Positions 53,067 to 61,550 of a stretch of 64,000 nt of DNA are shown in pieces. A program made the position numbers and the translations under genes. The notes under the pieces were generated by a model that saw nothing but the letters and a program-made list of their open reading frames with translations, had not been told where the DNA came from and made no database searches. The stretch's first letter is position 1; each line of letters starts with the position of its first letter. The DNA comes from Opitutales bacterium (GTDB lineage: Bacteria; Verrucomicrobiota; Verrucomicrobiia; Opitutales; UBA2995): positions 1 through 64,000 of the forward strand of contig JAJDZZ010000069.1 of assembly GCA_022824405.1 (NCBI GenBank), in the 5' to 3' direction.

Positions 53067-53872
53067 AAAGGCTGGCCCAACCACTTTTTCAACAGCTCGA
53101 AGTTCTGTCGGCATTCTTCTGCCGGATTTTTATCAAACCGATAGTGCTCGATGGAAAGGAGCCCGTTAAATTTTATTTCCTTCAGCTTTGCCACGCAATC
53201 CTCCAAGGGGATACACCCTTTGTTATAGAGGCAGGTGGTGATTTCTTCGGCAGATTTTATGTTTTTCAACCGAACTATCTTCAGGTTGGGGGCGAGGGCT
53301 TCAAAGGCTTCCATCAGGTCTACCCCCATCCGGTGAAACCAGGCGGTGTCGAAGGCCGCGCCGATGATATCGTGATTGTCGTAGCCGATTTTTCGCAACA
53401 TGGAATCGGTGTCTTTTTCGCGACGGTTTACCAGGGCGATTTCCAGGTTATATCGACGCAGAATTTCCACCGCCACTTCGCGGTGGGACGCCAGAAAGGG
53501 CGCAGAACCGGTGAGCAAACGGACTTCCATGGCATTCGCCAGACGGCATGCGGCCTCGAACTCCAATTGGTTTTCACCCCAATTCCCCGCCATGCTGGCA
53601 ATCTTCATGCGGTGTTTGGCTATGAGCGAGTTGGCTATTTTGGTGTGATCCTTTGTCGCCCAGGCCCAATGCAGGTGAGCCATCCAAAGATCGATACCCT
53701 GGAAACCCAGGTCCTTGATTTCTCTCAAGAGGGCATTGAACCGCTTCCTGAAGGTGTCGATGGGACGAAAATAGTCGTTGGTCGCATTGTTTCCCTGGTA
53801 CCATCCTTCCGTTACCTGATACCCGAGTTCCCGGCCCACGAAATTTGCCGTAATGAACGAAATGGAATTCAT
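53063..53872 (-). CDS. Sugar phosphate isomerase/epimerase-like (xylose isomerase-type TIM barrel)
   Basis: 269 residues. NSISFITANFVGRELGY, LGFQGIDLWMAHLHW, and acidic/His residues in AFDTAWFHRMGVD and LLSIEHYRFDKNP fit the AP_endonuc_2 (PF01261) fold used by xylose-isomerase-like and inosose/sugar epimerases. The metal site usually has Glu, Asp, His and Glu; here GIDLWMAH, FDTAWFH and SIEHYR may supply them. The substrate cannot be named. It begins the run that continues with the thioredoxin lipoprotein and pyrRBC; the hpcH-like gene lies 70 bases upstream on the same strand. Confidence 0.75.
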   Translation of the reverse strand: MNSISFITANFVGRELGYQVTEGWYQGNNATNDYFRPIDTFRKRFNALLREIKDLGFQGIDLWMAHLHWAWATKDHTKIANSLIAKHRMKIASMAGNWGENQLEFEAACRLANAMEVRLLTGSAPFLASHREVAVEILRRYNLEIALVNRREKDTDSMLRKIGYDNHDIIGAAFDTAWFHRMGVDLMEAFEALAPNLKIVRLKNIKSAEEITTCLYNKGCIPLEDCVAKLKEIKFNGLLSIEHYRFDKNPAEECRQNFELLKKWLGQPL

Positions 53873-53942
53873 CCCATGCTTCTTTAAACGTGCCTCTCCT
53901 ATCCCAGCAAGACTTGTTCCCGGGTCCGCTCCAAATTTTAGG

Positions 53943-54770
53943 TTAGATAACCGGGCGATCCAACGCTTCCTTTTCGCTGTCCTCAGCCCTCACCTTGCCC
54001 GCTTTGAGAAGGCCGATTTCCCGCTTCAAAGTTTCCATGGCGGCGATGATGTCGGCGCTGTGCAGGACGAAATTTGCCCCGGCCTCGATCCACTTTTGTT
54101 CCAAATCCAGGGAATCGCTGCCCATGACGCAATGGATACCCGCACCCACACCCCTGGATCGCGCCTTTCCAATAATCTGGCAGACGGCCTTGTCGAATTC
54201 GGGGTTCCGGTAGTCCTGCGGCATGTCCAGGCTGCAACTGAGATCGTGCGGCCCGATCAGTATCCCGTCCACGCCCTCCACATCGAGGATTTCATCCATC
54301 CGTTCCATGCCTTCGATGCTTTCGATGTTCAGGATGAGGGTGTTTTGCCAGGTCCGCTTGGCCAGGTGCTTTTCCAGTTTTGGGGAGGGCGACTCTTTGC
54401 GGGACAGAAATCCTTGCAGTTTTTTACCCTTGACCGGATTCAGCTTTACGGCGCCGACCATGTCCCGAGCCTGTTGGGCCGATTCGACGTACGGCGCAAT
54501 TATCCCCTTGGCCCCGCCATCCAGAGCCCGGGTAGCCAGAAAAGGATCGGGAGATAGTATGCGTACGATGGGGTAGAGACCGTAACCCCGGTAGGCGTGG
54601 CACATCCAGGCCAGTTTCTCCCGGTCCAGAGCGATGTGCTCGGTATCGATAAAGACAAAATCGAGACCGAGTTTTGCCATATTCTCCGGCCAGAGGGGCG
54701 ATGGCGAAACAACCAGGGTGCCGTAAAGCCTATCCCCCTGACGGAGTCGTTCTGAAAAGCTTTTTTCCAT
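53943..54770 (-). CDS. HpcH/HpaI-family aldolase
   Basis: 275 residues. TIM-barrel class II aldolase of the HpcH/HpaI (2-keto-3-deoxy acid aldolase) family: GTLVVSPSPLWPENMAKLGLDFVFIDTEHI at the N-terminus, RALDGGAKGIIAPYVES, LNIESIEGMERMDEIL with the metal Glu, and DGILIGPHDLSCSLDMP, where the second metal ligand lies. It could cleave a 2-keto-3-deoxy sugar acid to pyruvate and an aldehyde, useful in uronate or alginate breakdown. It is upstream of the isomerase-like gene and may be co-transcribed. The start ATG 54770 is five bases beyond a 34-codon ORF. Confidence 0.85.
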   Translation of the reverse strand: MEKSFSERLRQGDRLYGTLVVSPSPLWPENMAKLGLDFVFIDTEHIALDREKLAWMCHAYRGYGLYPIVRILSPDPFLATRALDGGAKGIIAPYVESAQQARDMVGAVKLNPVKGKKLQGFLSRKESPSPKLEKHLAKRTWQNTLILNIESIEGMERMDEILDVEGVDGILIGPHDLSCSLDMPQDYRNPEFDKAVCQIIGKARSRGVGAGIHCVMGSDSLDLEQKWIEAGANFVLHSADIIAAMETLKREIGLLKAGKVRAEDSEKEALDRPVI

Positions 54771-54774
54771 TGAT

Positions 54775-54879
54775 TTAACCGGGATTGGGAATCTCAGTCA
54801 GGCGTATCTCCACGTGGTATCGCTTACAGATAACATCAACCGCATGCTGTTTTTTTAGTCTGGAGATCACTGGTTTCAT
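54775..54879 (-). pseudogene. Short ORF, possible MNT N-terminal remnant (34 codons)
   Basis: ATG 54877-54879 opens a frame starting MKPVISRLKKQHAVDVICKR and stopping at TAA 54775-54777. The ICKRYHVEIRL stretch resembles the helix before the GSxxRG motif in minimal nucleotidyltransferases (ICxRYHVRRLxxFGS), but the catalytic part is gone. It may be debris of an antitoxin in this toxin-antitoxin-rich gap, or a chance ORF. Confidence 0.25.
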
Positions 54880-54993
54880 GATAGATTGAATTCAAGAGTT
54901 TAAGGGGTTCTCAATCAAGGTTGATTTGGTGATCCCTTTCCCGCCTACTTCGAATTACACCATGACCGGGTTAGATTGGACCATACTGCTTTG

Positions 54994-55254
54994 CTACTTG
55001 GGCGCCATTCTTGTCATATCCTCTGCCACTTCCAGGTCATAGACATCCGTCTCCGACATGGGCCGGCAATTACGGGAAATGGGAAAGGTGCTCAGACCTT
55101 TCCCTCCGGATTCCTTAGGCGCAGGTGGCCGGGCTGTTTCCAGCCCTTTGCGTATCAAAAGGTTGATGGCCTTGCCCATTGAGGTATCTTCAGCTTTAGC
55201 CAGGTTCTTGGCTACCTGGTAGAGGTCATCTTCTAAAGTTATTGTAAATCGCAT
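54994..55254 (-). CDS. Ribbon-helix-helix (CopG/VapB-like) antitoxin
   Basis: 86 residues from ATG 55254 (the longer frame upstream is unlikely). MRFTITLEDDLYQVAKNLAK is a typical RHH strand plus helix, followed by MGKAINLLIRKGLE. The C-terminal half is Gly/Pro-rich then acidic, the region that usually binds a toxin. It lies 47 bases downstream of the PIN-domain gene, same strand. VapB normally precedes VapC, so this could be the antitoxin of a lost toxin or part of a mixed module. No toxin gene follows downstream. Confidence 0.7.
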   Translation of the reverse strand: MRFTITLEDDLYQVAKNLAKAEDTSMGKAINLLIRKGLETARPPAPKESGGKGLSTFPISRNCRPMSETDVYDLEVAEDMTRMAPK

Positions 55255-55301
55255 AATCAAATAACTGGTGAAGTGGTGAATCGATAAAATCCAAATGCGA
55301 T

Positions 55302-55706
55302 TCAAGGAAGTGTCTCCATTCTCAGGCCATTTATCGTTCGGAAGTGTTTTTCATCCTGCTGACCTACCAGTACACCGAAATCCATGGATAGAGCGATAGC
55401 AGCTATCTGTAGATCATTTTGGGGAATGAGTTGCCCTTTGCTTCTAAGCTCGATGTAGAGGTCTGCATAAATTTCTGCCGCTTCCGGTGAAAAAGGTTCG
55501 AAATTACTAATAAGACGGATGCGCTCCAGCAAGCCTCTGCGGCGGGCTGCCCGTTTTGCAGAGGAGGCGAGCCTCACGCCGATTAAGGCTTCAGCCCAAA
55601 CGATTGCCGGGAGCACGACTGGCTCATTGGCAAATGGAAGTTCCTTGCCAACGACATGGGACCGGTCCAGTTGCACGAGGGCAGAGGTGTCGATTACAAG
55701 TCCCAT
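55302..55706 (-). CDS. PIN-domain toxin (VapC family)
   Basis: 134 residues. The PIN ribonuclease acidic residues are present: Asp 6 (VIDTSAL), Glu 39 (WAEALIG), Asp 98 (PQNDLQIAAIA) and Asp 118. VapC toxins cut tRNA or rRNA. Its start overlaps the Phd-like antitoxin gene by 13 bases, so the two are a coupled Phd/VapC pair. The start ATG 55706 (MGLVIDTSAL) is normal. Confidence 0.9.
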   Translation of the reverse strand: MGLVIDTSALVQLDRSHVVGKELPFANEPVVLPAIVWAEALIGVRLASSAKRAARRRGLLERIRLISNFEPFSPEAAEIYADLYIELRSKGQLIPQNDLQIAAIALSMDFGVLVGQQDEKHFRTINGLRMETLP

Positions 55707-55954
55707 GGATTGTCCGGCAGGCTGTCTTCATGGCTGATGCTGGCAAGGTCGGACGCGAAGTCTTCATCCAGTTTCAAGTTCTGCCAGGCCTCCACAAACT
55801 CCGCAACCGTCAGGCGGGAGGCGCCCGGTGGGGGCGAGAGCGTAGCGACCGGCTTATTATTCTTGTATATGAGAATCGATTCGCCGGTATACCTGACCCG
55901 AGCCAGACAGTCGCCAAAACTGCGGACCGCTTCCGTGCTGGAAATTTTTTTCAT
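55694..55954 (-). CDS. Phd/YefM-like antitoxin
   Basis: 86 residues from ATG 55954; the longer frame runs into repeat. MKKISSTEAVRSFGDCLARVRYTGESILIYKNNKPVATLSP is the Phd DNA-binding fold. The acidic C-terminus (DEDFASDLASISHEDSLPDNPWDL) is the toxin-binding tail. It precedes and overlaps the PIN toxin gene and should autoregulate the pair. The upstream region lies against a REP-like hairpin. Confidence 0.88.
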   Translation of the reverse strand: MKKISSTEAVRSFGDCLARVRYTGESILIYKNNKPVATLSPPPGASRLTVAEFVEAWQNLKLDEDFASDLASISHEDSLPDNPWDL

Positions 55955-56027
55955 GATATTGTTCAAAATTATGTAAAATACATAAATCTGTAATTCAAGG
56001 CCTTTTTTCGGTAGGGTAGGGCTGAGC

Positions 56028-56085
56028 AAAAGGGGTCAAACGCGAATGGCGTTTAACTAAGCGCCATTCCGTCTTGACCCCTTTT
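56028..56085. repeat. REP-like long hairpin
   Basis: AAAAGGGGTCAAACG... (56028-56051) pairs with ...GTCTTGACCCCTTTT (56062-56085) around TTTAACTAAG. Same GGGGTCA/TGACCCC stem type as 10296-10356 with a different inner stem (GAATGGCG/CGCCATTC). It lies between the Phd gene and a truncated plus-strand gene. Confidence 0.7.
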
Positions 56086-56244
56086 ACAATTTTCCTTACC
56101 GCCCTGGTCTTTGTTGTTGTGGCGACGACAACCGCCTATCCCCACCAACCGGACACGGCGCCCGATCCCAATTTCACCCTGATCCGACTACCCACCCAAT
56201 TCAAGGCAAGGATGCCGCCGCCCTACCGCTTACGTTTTGAAATG
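56086..56244 (+). pseudogene. Truncated secreted protein, N-terminal remnant
   Basis: A plus-strand frame reads a hydrophobic signal-like stretch (FLTALVFVVVATTTAYP) then NFTLIRLPTQFKARMPPPYRLRFEM and then runs into a hairpin repeat at about 56241-56271 (GGTAGGGCAATCGCG-TCCC-CGCGATGCCG). There is no ATG because the REP-like hairpin lies at its 5' end. The FTLIRLPT... pattern recalls the start of an outer-membrane beta-barrel protein, but family is not established. Both ends seem cut by repeats. Confidence 0.35.
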
Positions 56245-56345
56245 GTAGGGCAATCGCGTCCCCGCGATGCCGTAACCTCTTCTATATCTGGGTTTTTTGT
56301 GATGGATTATTTAAGAGGCGCCAGCCGACGAGAGTTGCCAGCAAA

Positions 56346-58628
56346 TCAATGGTTATTTCTATCGATGGCCATGAGCAGGGCGGGGAGCAGCAAAAGGTCG
56401 GCAATGAGCGCAAAGACGATGGTTATTGCAACCAGGATGCCGAGTGCCCAACTGGGTTCGTATCCGGACGAGGAGAAAACCAGAAACCCGGCTGTCAGAA
56501 TAAAGGTGGTGACACACAACGCTGGACCCGCGGCCCGGAAAGTGGCGCGAACGGCCTCGGATGAGGACAGCCCTTTTCTCCGGCCTCTCAGATACCGGGT
56601 GAGAAAATGAATGGTGTCGTCCACGATGATCCCGATGGCAATGGCAGTTACTATGGATGCGCCAAGCCCAACCTTGCCGACGAGATATCCCCATAAACCG
56701 AATGCCATAAGCGCCGGTATGAAATTCGGCACAAGGCATATCAGGCCGACGCGAATATTCCGAAAAACCAGCATCAGGATAAGGGTTATAACGGTTGTGG
56801 CGAGAATGGTACCGGACAGCATGCTGTTGATGTTGCGCTTCGACATGCGAGCGCTGATCATGGTGAAACCGGATGCCGGGCCCGCAAGTTCGGGAGCATT
56901 GCCCTGCAACCAGTTCTGCGCGCTTTCATCGATAGCGAGATGGTCTCGTGTGGAGGTGTTCTCCAGCACCACTGTCATTCGGGTAGCGGATTTGGCGAAA
57001 TCCATGCGATCATTCAGATCGGAGCCGAAGGGAAGTGATAATTCGTAAAGCAACAGGAATTGGGCCACTAGTTCGGGGTCGTCCGGTATCCGGTAATACG
57101 CCGGATCGTCCCCATGCATGTTCTGGTTTACCCGCTTCATGATGTCCGTAAACGATTGAACATGATGTACTTTGGGATGGGTGCGGTACCATTGGGCAAA
57201 GGCTTCGACTTTGCGCAGGTATTCAGGGTCGGTGATGCCGCCTTCTCGTCCGGAACTCAGCGAGTATTCGAGCTGATCCAGCCCCGTCAGATTCTCCATG
57301 ATGAAATCCGTATCGGTGCGGAAGGGGTAGCGGTCATTGAAATGGTGGAGCCAATTATCGCTGAACTCGTTGCGGGAAACACCGGCCGCGAGCGCCACCA
57401 CCACAAAAATGCCAGACCAGAGAAGCAGTTTGCGGCGCGCCACCACGAAATCAGCGAGGCGATCGAGGAAGGAAGGCCACCCGGTGCGAGCGGGAGCCGC
57501 GCGCAAGGGCAGAATCGAGAGCATGATGGGCAGGAGTGTTACGGAATAAATGAAAGCGAACAACATGCCCAGAGCTACCAGATTGCCGAGAACGTGGAAC
57601 GACGGAGCATTTGACGTGTTCAAACTGAGGAATCCGACTGAGGTTGTCACGGATGTCAGAAACACCGGATACAGATTGTCTCGAAGCGATTCTGCAATCG
57701 CCTCATTCTTGTCCAGGCCCCGTCTCAAACATGCCATCGCCGTCATGATGATGTGAATGGAATCCGCCACGGAAACCGTCACGATGATGATAGGCACGCT
57801 TGCGTTGACCGGTGTGAGCATTGTCCCGAACCAGCCTGCAACCCCCATGGTGCTCGTGAGCAGGAACACGAGAACGACTGCTATGGACAGGGTGGTGTAG
57901 AAGGAACGCAGGAGGAGGGCCGCCAAAGTCAGGATGACAAAAAAAACGATCGGGAGAAGGATTCCCATATCCTCTGCCGCGTCGGTGAAAGTCTGGTACA
58001 GAATCACATTGCCGGTCAGGAAAATGCCGAGGTGAGGATAGGCATCCCGGGCATCATCGAGCAGATCCCTCAGATGATCTGAAACCTTGGCCAATGCGGG
58101 GTCCTCCGCCTTGGGAAGGGCAAAGCTGATGCTAATTCCGGCCGCTCGCCCGTCCTCGGAAACCAGTTGCCCAACCAGTTCAGGTTGGTTCAAGGCAATG
58201 TTGCGGACCCGGCTGAGTTCGGCCGCGCTGAAAGCCGCTGCGCCCTCCACTAGCGGCGCGATTGCCAGGTCGTCTCCGACTGCTTCGCTGTGGTAATAAT
58301 TGGTAAGCGAATTGACCCGAACCGAATAGGGGGTCTGCCACGCGGCTTCCGTCAGCTCTTCGATTGCAGCGAGAGTATCACGGGTGAATACCGTTCCCTC
58401 CCGCGGTGAAATCGCGATCAGCGCCGACTTGGAGGCGGAATAGGTGTCCTGCAATTTGTCGAAAGCCAGGAGGTGGGGATTATCCTTGCCGAACAGCACG
58501 CGGTAACTGCCGGAATACGTGACGCCGGGAATCCCCGCAGCTGCTGCCAGCATGACGAGCAATGCGGCTCCGACAACCAGCCATCGGCGACGAAGGACGA
58601 AATCGACATAGCGGTCCAACGGTGTCAT
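56346..58628 (-). CDS. RND-superfamily (MMPL-like) exporter
   Basis: 760 residues. Two repeats, each one membrane helix, a large periplasmic loop and a cluster of five helices (first cluster about 215-375, second about 620-760). GTMLTPVNASVPIIIVTVSVADSIHIIMTA and GKVGLGASIVTAIAIGIIVDDTIHFLTRYLRGRRKG are the helix-4-like segments with the conserved acidic residues that drive proton coupling. Proteins of this group export lipids, hopanoids or other hydrophobic compounds. No adaptor (HlyD) or TolC gene is adjacent, so the cargo is unknown. It stands alone between toxin-antitoxin debris and a 520-base gap. Confidence 0.85.
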   Translation of the reverse strand: MTPLDRYVDFVLRRRWLVVGAALLVMLAAAAGIPGVTYSGSYRVLFGKDNPHLLAFDKLQDTYSASKSALIAISPREGTVFTRDTLAAIEELTEAAWQTPYSVRVNSLTNYYHSEAVGDDLAIAPLVEGAAAFSAAELSRVRNIALNQPELVGQLVSEDGRAAGISISFALPKAEDPALAKVSDHLRDLLDDARDAYPHLGIFLTGNVILYQTFTDAAEDMGILLPIVFFVILTLAALLLRSFYTTLSIAVVLVFLLTSTMGVAGWFGTMLTPVNASVPIIIVTVSVADSIHIIMTAMACLRRGLDKNEAIAESLRDNLYPVFLTSVTTSVGFLSLNTSNAPSFHVLGNLVALGMLFAFIYSVTLLPIMLSILPLRAAPARTGWPSFLDRLADFVVARRKLLLWSGIFVVVALAAGVSRNEFSDNWLHHFNDRYPFRTDTDFIMENLTGLDQLEYSLSSGREGGITDPEYLRKVEAFAQWYRTHPKVHHVQSFTDIMKRVNQNMHGDDPAYYRIPDDPELVAQFLLLYELSLPFGSDLNDRMDFAKSATRMTVVLENTSTRDHLAIDESAQNWLQGNAPELAGPASGFTMISARMSKRNINSMLSGTILATTVITLILMLVFRNIRVGLICLVPNFIPALMAFGLWGYLVGKVGLGASIVTAIAIGIIVDDTIHFLTRYLRGRRKGLSSSEAVRATFRAAGPALCVTTFILTAGFLVFSSSGYEPSWALGILVAITIVFALIADLLLLPALLMAIDRNNH

Positions 58629-59148
58629 CCTATGGCCGGTGGTTCACATGCCTGAACTCCGGGTCGGCATCCCATCGGTTTATTCTCGAGGTGATGCCCC
58701 ATTTTAAATATTACCTTACACAATACGTCTCACCCGATTTAATGGGATGGGGACAGGTTGAATTAAAGGGAACAAGCTGAGGCAGATGGCCAGGCATCAT
58801 TGAATATCATCAGGTACCGACCAATCATTTTCCTTTCTGTTCCCTCTTGCGATGCACGCCAGGACTCTTTCCGGGACCAACACCACAACCCAAATGAACA
58901 CTGCCCGGAAAAAGTCTCATTTGACTTACGAAGCGAGTCGATCGATCTTTAAAATTCCGGAATAGCATTCAATCCGCTTGCCAATGAAAATTCTCAATCG
59001 AACGACCGCATCCATAACACTCGCGCTGGCAATGACTCATTAAGTAAATTTTACCTATGATCTTTCAGGAATCTACCTCTCCTGGAATTGAAAATGACTG
59101 CCCGGAAATCTGGAGCACTCCTGGAAAAATTTTGAGGCCATCCTAACA
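58629..59148. other. Intergenic 520 bp, no clear gene
   Basis: Includes GGGATGGGGACAGGTTGAATTAAAGGGAAC (about 58744-58773), which resembles words found near Y1-transposase hairpins, but no pairing arm was identified. The rest should contain promoters for the minus-strand RND gene and the plus-strand GH2 gene. No other structure stood out. Confidence 0.4.
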
Positions 59149-61029
59149 ATGAAATTAAGAATCCTATTCAGCATCATCCTGTGCGCCTCGTTATCCTCCA
59201 TGGCCAGGGATTGGCGGCCCGCGGAAAATACCATGCTCACCCCCTGGGGTGAAAAAATAACTCCTGACAATGCCTGGCAGGAGTATCCCAGACCTCAGAT
59301 GGTTCGGGAAAATTGGACGAACCTTAATGGACTGTGGAAATTTGCGGTCACCAGGAACACGGCAGGTAGACCCGTCAAGTGGGAGAAGGAGATCCTGGTT
59401 CCCTTTGCATTGGAAACGCCGCTCTCCGGGGTGGGCCGTCGTTTGGAATCCAACGAGGTGATCTGGTACCGACGCTCGTTCAAATTGAAAACCGCTCCCA
59501 AGGGACGCCTGCTGCTGAATTTTGAAGGAGTAGATTACAAGTGTATCGTATGGGTGAACGGTGAGATGGTGGGAGATCACACGGGAGGAAACCTTGCCTT
59601 CTCCTTCGATATTACCCAACAAGCCCGCCAAGGGAATAACCTCATCGAACTGCGGGTCATCGACGGAACCGACGATCCGGACTTGTATCAACTGCGTGGA
59701 AAGCAGAAGCGCGACAACAGCGGCATCTGGTACACGCCTTCCTCGGGCATCTGGGCGACGGTCTGGTTGGAGGAAGTTCCCCATACCTACATCGATCGAC
59801 TGGAAGTGCTGGCCGACATGCATGGTCAAGTGAAGGCCAAGGCCCACTTGGGCGGAACTTCACAAAATGTTCGGCTCAAATTAACCGTTGCCGATAACGG
59901 TGAGGTCGTTGAGGAAAAGGTAGGCTTCGGGAATGCCGTTTCCTTGAGCATTCCGAATGCGAGGTTGTGGTCCCCGGGCTCTCCCAACCTTTACGAGCTG
60001 GAATTTGAATTGCTGGACGAGGCGGGCAATGTCCTGGACCGAGTCGAGTCTTATACCGGTTTCCGGTCTGTCGGTAAAGCGCGCGGTGAGAAGGGAAACT
60101 GGCAGTTCACCCTCAATGGAGAAAAGATCTTTCACTGGGGTCCCCTCGACCAGGGATGGTGGCCCGGAAGCTTTCTCAATCCACCGGCGGATGATGCCAT
60201 TGTCTGGGAAATGGAGTACCTGAAGGCGGCCGGATTCAACATGATTCGAAAACACAAGAAAGCCGAACCTCGCCGCTACTACTATCACGCCGACAAAATT
60301 GGCCTGCTCATCTGGCAGGACCAGACTTCGGGGGGCGCCGGACCGAACGAGTGGCCCAAATGGAAAAAGCTCCGTGCTTTGAGAGACGACTACAAACCCA
60401 ACAATAATCGCTGGTGGTCTTCGGAGGACGATGCCCTGGAAGCGGACTGGCCGGACTGGGCGCACGAGCAATACATGGCCGAACTGAAGTCCATGATTGA
60501 TTTGCTTTTCAACCACCCAAGTATCGTTGTCTGGACGACCTTTAATGAACGTTGGGGTCAGCACCGCAGCACGGAAATAGGGGAGTGGGTCAAGTCTTAC
60601 GATCCTTCCCGCCATTTGAACATTGCCAGTGGCGGAAACTTCTTTCCCGTAACCGATATTGCCGACGAGCACAACTACCCGGATCCCGATTTTCCCTTGG
60701 AGTTTCCCGTCTATGACGACCATATTAAAGTCATCGGTGAATTCGGTGGCCATGGTTGGGCCTTCCAGGGTCACCTGTGGGACAGAACCATGCGGAATTG
60801 GGGCTACGGAGGCCTACCGGAAACCATCGGAGAATACATGGATCGCTACAGGCGGACGGCAAATCTGCTCGGCGAATTCAAAAAGAAGGGAATTTCCGGA
60901 GGTGTGTATACGCAGACCACCGATGTGGAGGGTGAACTCAACGGCCTGATCACCTATGATCGTAAGGTCATGAAGATGACTCCGGAAAAGCTTGCTGAAA
61001 TTCACCACGAGGCCGGGTTGATCGATTAA
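59149..61029 (+). CDS. Secreted glycoside hydrolase family 2 enzyme
   Basis: 626 residues. Signal peptide about 1-19. Jelly-roll sugar-binding domain (about 35-210: ENWTNLNGLWKFAVT, EVIWYRRSFKLK, FEGVDYKCIVWVNGEMVGDHTGG), an Ig-like domain (about 215-315), then the TIM barrel. The acid/base is Glu 467 in WTTFNERWGQ and the nucleophile is Glu 531 in KVIGEFGGHG, the clan GH-A pattern. Related enzymes are beta-galactosidases, glucuronidases and mannosidases; this shorter form lacks the large C-terminal domains of LacZ. It stands upstream of two sulfatases and probably acts on a sulfated polysaccharide. A GGCGCC hairpin follows its stop at once (61030). Confidence 0.9.
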   Translation: MKLRILFSIILCASLSSMARDWRPAENTMLTPWGEKITPDNAWQEYPRPQMVRENWTNLNGLWKFAVTRNTAGRPVKWEKEILVPFALETPLSGVGRRLESNEVIWYRRSFKLKTAPKGRLLLNFEGVDYKCIVWVNGEMVGDHTGGNLAFSFDITQQARQGNNLIELRVIDGTDDPDLYQLRGKQKRDNSGIWYTPSSGIWATVWLEEVPHTYIDRLEVLADMHGQVKAKAHLGGTSQNVRLKLTVADNGEVVEEKVGFGNAVSLSIPNARLWSPGSPNLYELEFELLDEAGNVLDRVESYTGFRSVGKARGEKGNWQFTLNGEKIFHWGPLDQGWWPGSFLNPPADDAIVWEMEYLKAAGFNMIRKHKKAEPRRYYYHADKIGLLIWQDQTSGGAGPNEWPKWKKLRALRDDYKPNNNRWWSSEDDALEADWPDWAHEQYMAELKSMIDLLFNHPSIVVWTTFNERWGQHRSTEIGEWVKSYDPSRHLNIASGGNFFPVTDIADEHNYPDPDFPLEFPVYDDHIKVIGEFGGHGWAFQGHLWDRTMRNWGYGGLPETIGEYMDRYRRTANLLGEFKKKGISGGVYTQTTDVEGELNGLITYDRKVMKMTPEKLAEIHHEAGLID

Positions 61030-61550
61030 GGCGCCGTTGGCGCCAATTAGGAATGAAAAGGCAGGGAGAATTAACCACGGTTAATGTACGGATTGAATTA
61101 TTAACTGGAATTAACGGAGAGGGGGTTTTCCAACCCCCTATTTTAGGGTAATGGGGGACAGGAATGTCCCCCCTCCTTTCGCTATCGCAATTAGTCACTG
61201 ACAACTGACAATTTACCACTGAACTATTCCAATTCCGACTACTTTCCAACTGACTAGAATAGGCGCCCTTGGCGCCTTTCTTTTGTGTTTTTTGTGCCTT
61301 CTGTGGTTTGCTCTTTGCGCTCCTTTGCGATCTTTGCGAGAGGCAATTTCTGACCACGGATGAACATGGATAAACACGGATTGAATTATCAACAGGAAAT
61401 TAACGGAGGGCGGGTTTTCCAACCCGCCTTATCAATGCAATGGCGAACCCGCCTCCCGGCGTGGCAGGCAGAAATGTCCGCACTCCTTTCACCTCTGATA
61501 ACTGATAACTTTTCTCTTTCCTCTTTCCTCTTTAAATCCATGGTTTGAAT
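61030..61550. repeat. Repeat mosaic upstream of the sulfatases
   Basis: Contains GGCGCCGTTGGCGCC-AATTAGGAAT (61031-61055), ACCACGG...GTACGG, hairpins GGGGG-TTTTCCAA-CCCCC (61121-61138) and GGGGG...CCCCC (61153-61172), GGCGCCCTTGGCGCC (61262-61276), TTTGCGATCTTTGCGAGAGGC (about 61324-61344), ACCACGGATGAACATGG and a second GCGGG-TTTTCCAA-CCCGC hairpin (61410-61427). No gene was recognised. The last bases must include the sulfatase promoter and ribosome-binding site. Confidence 0.7.
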
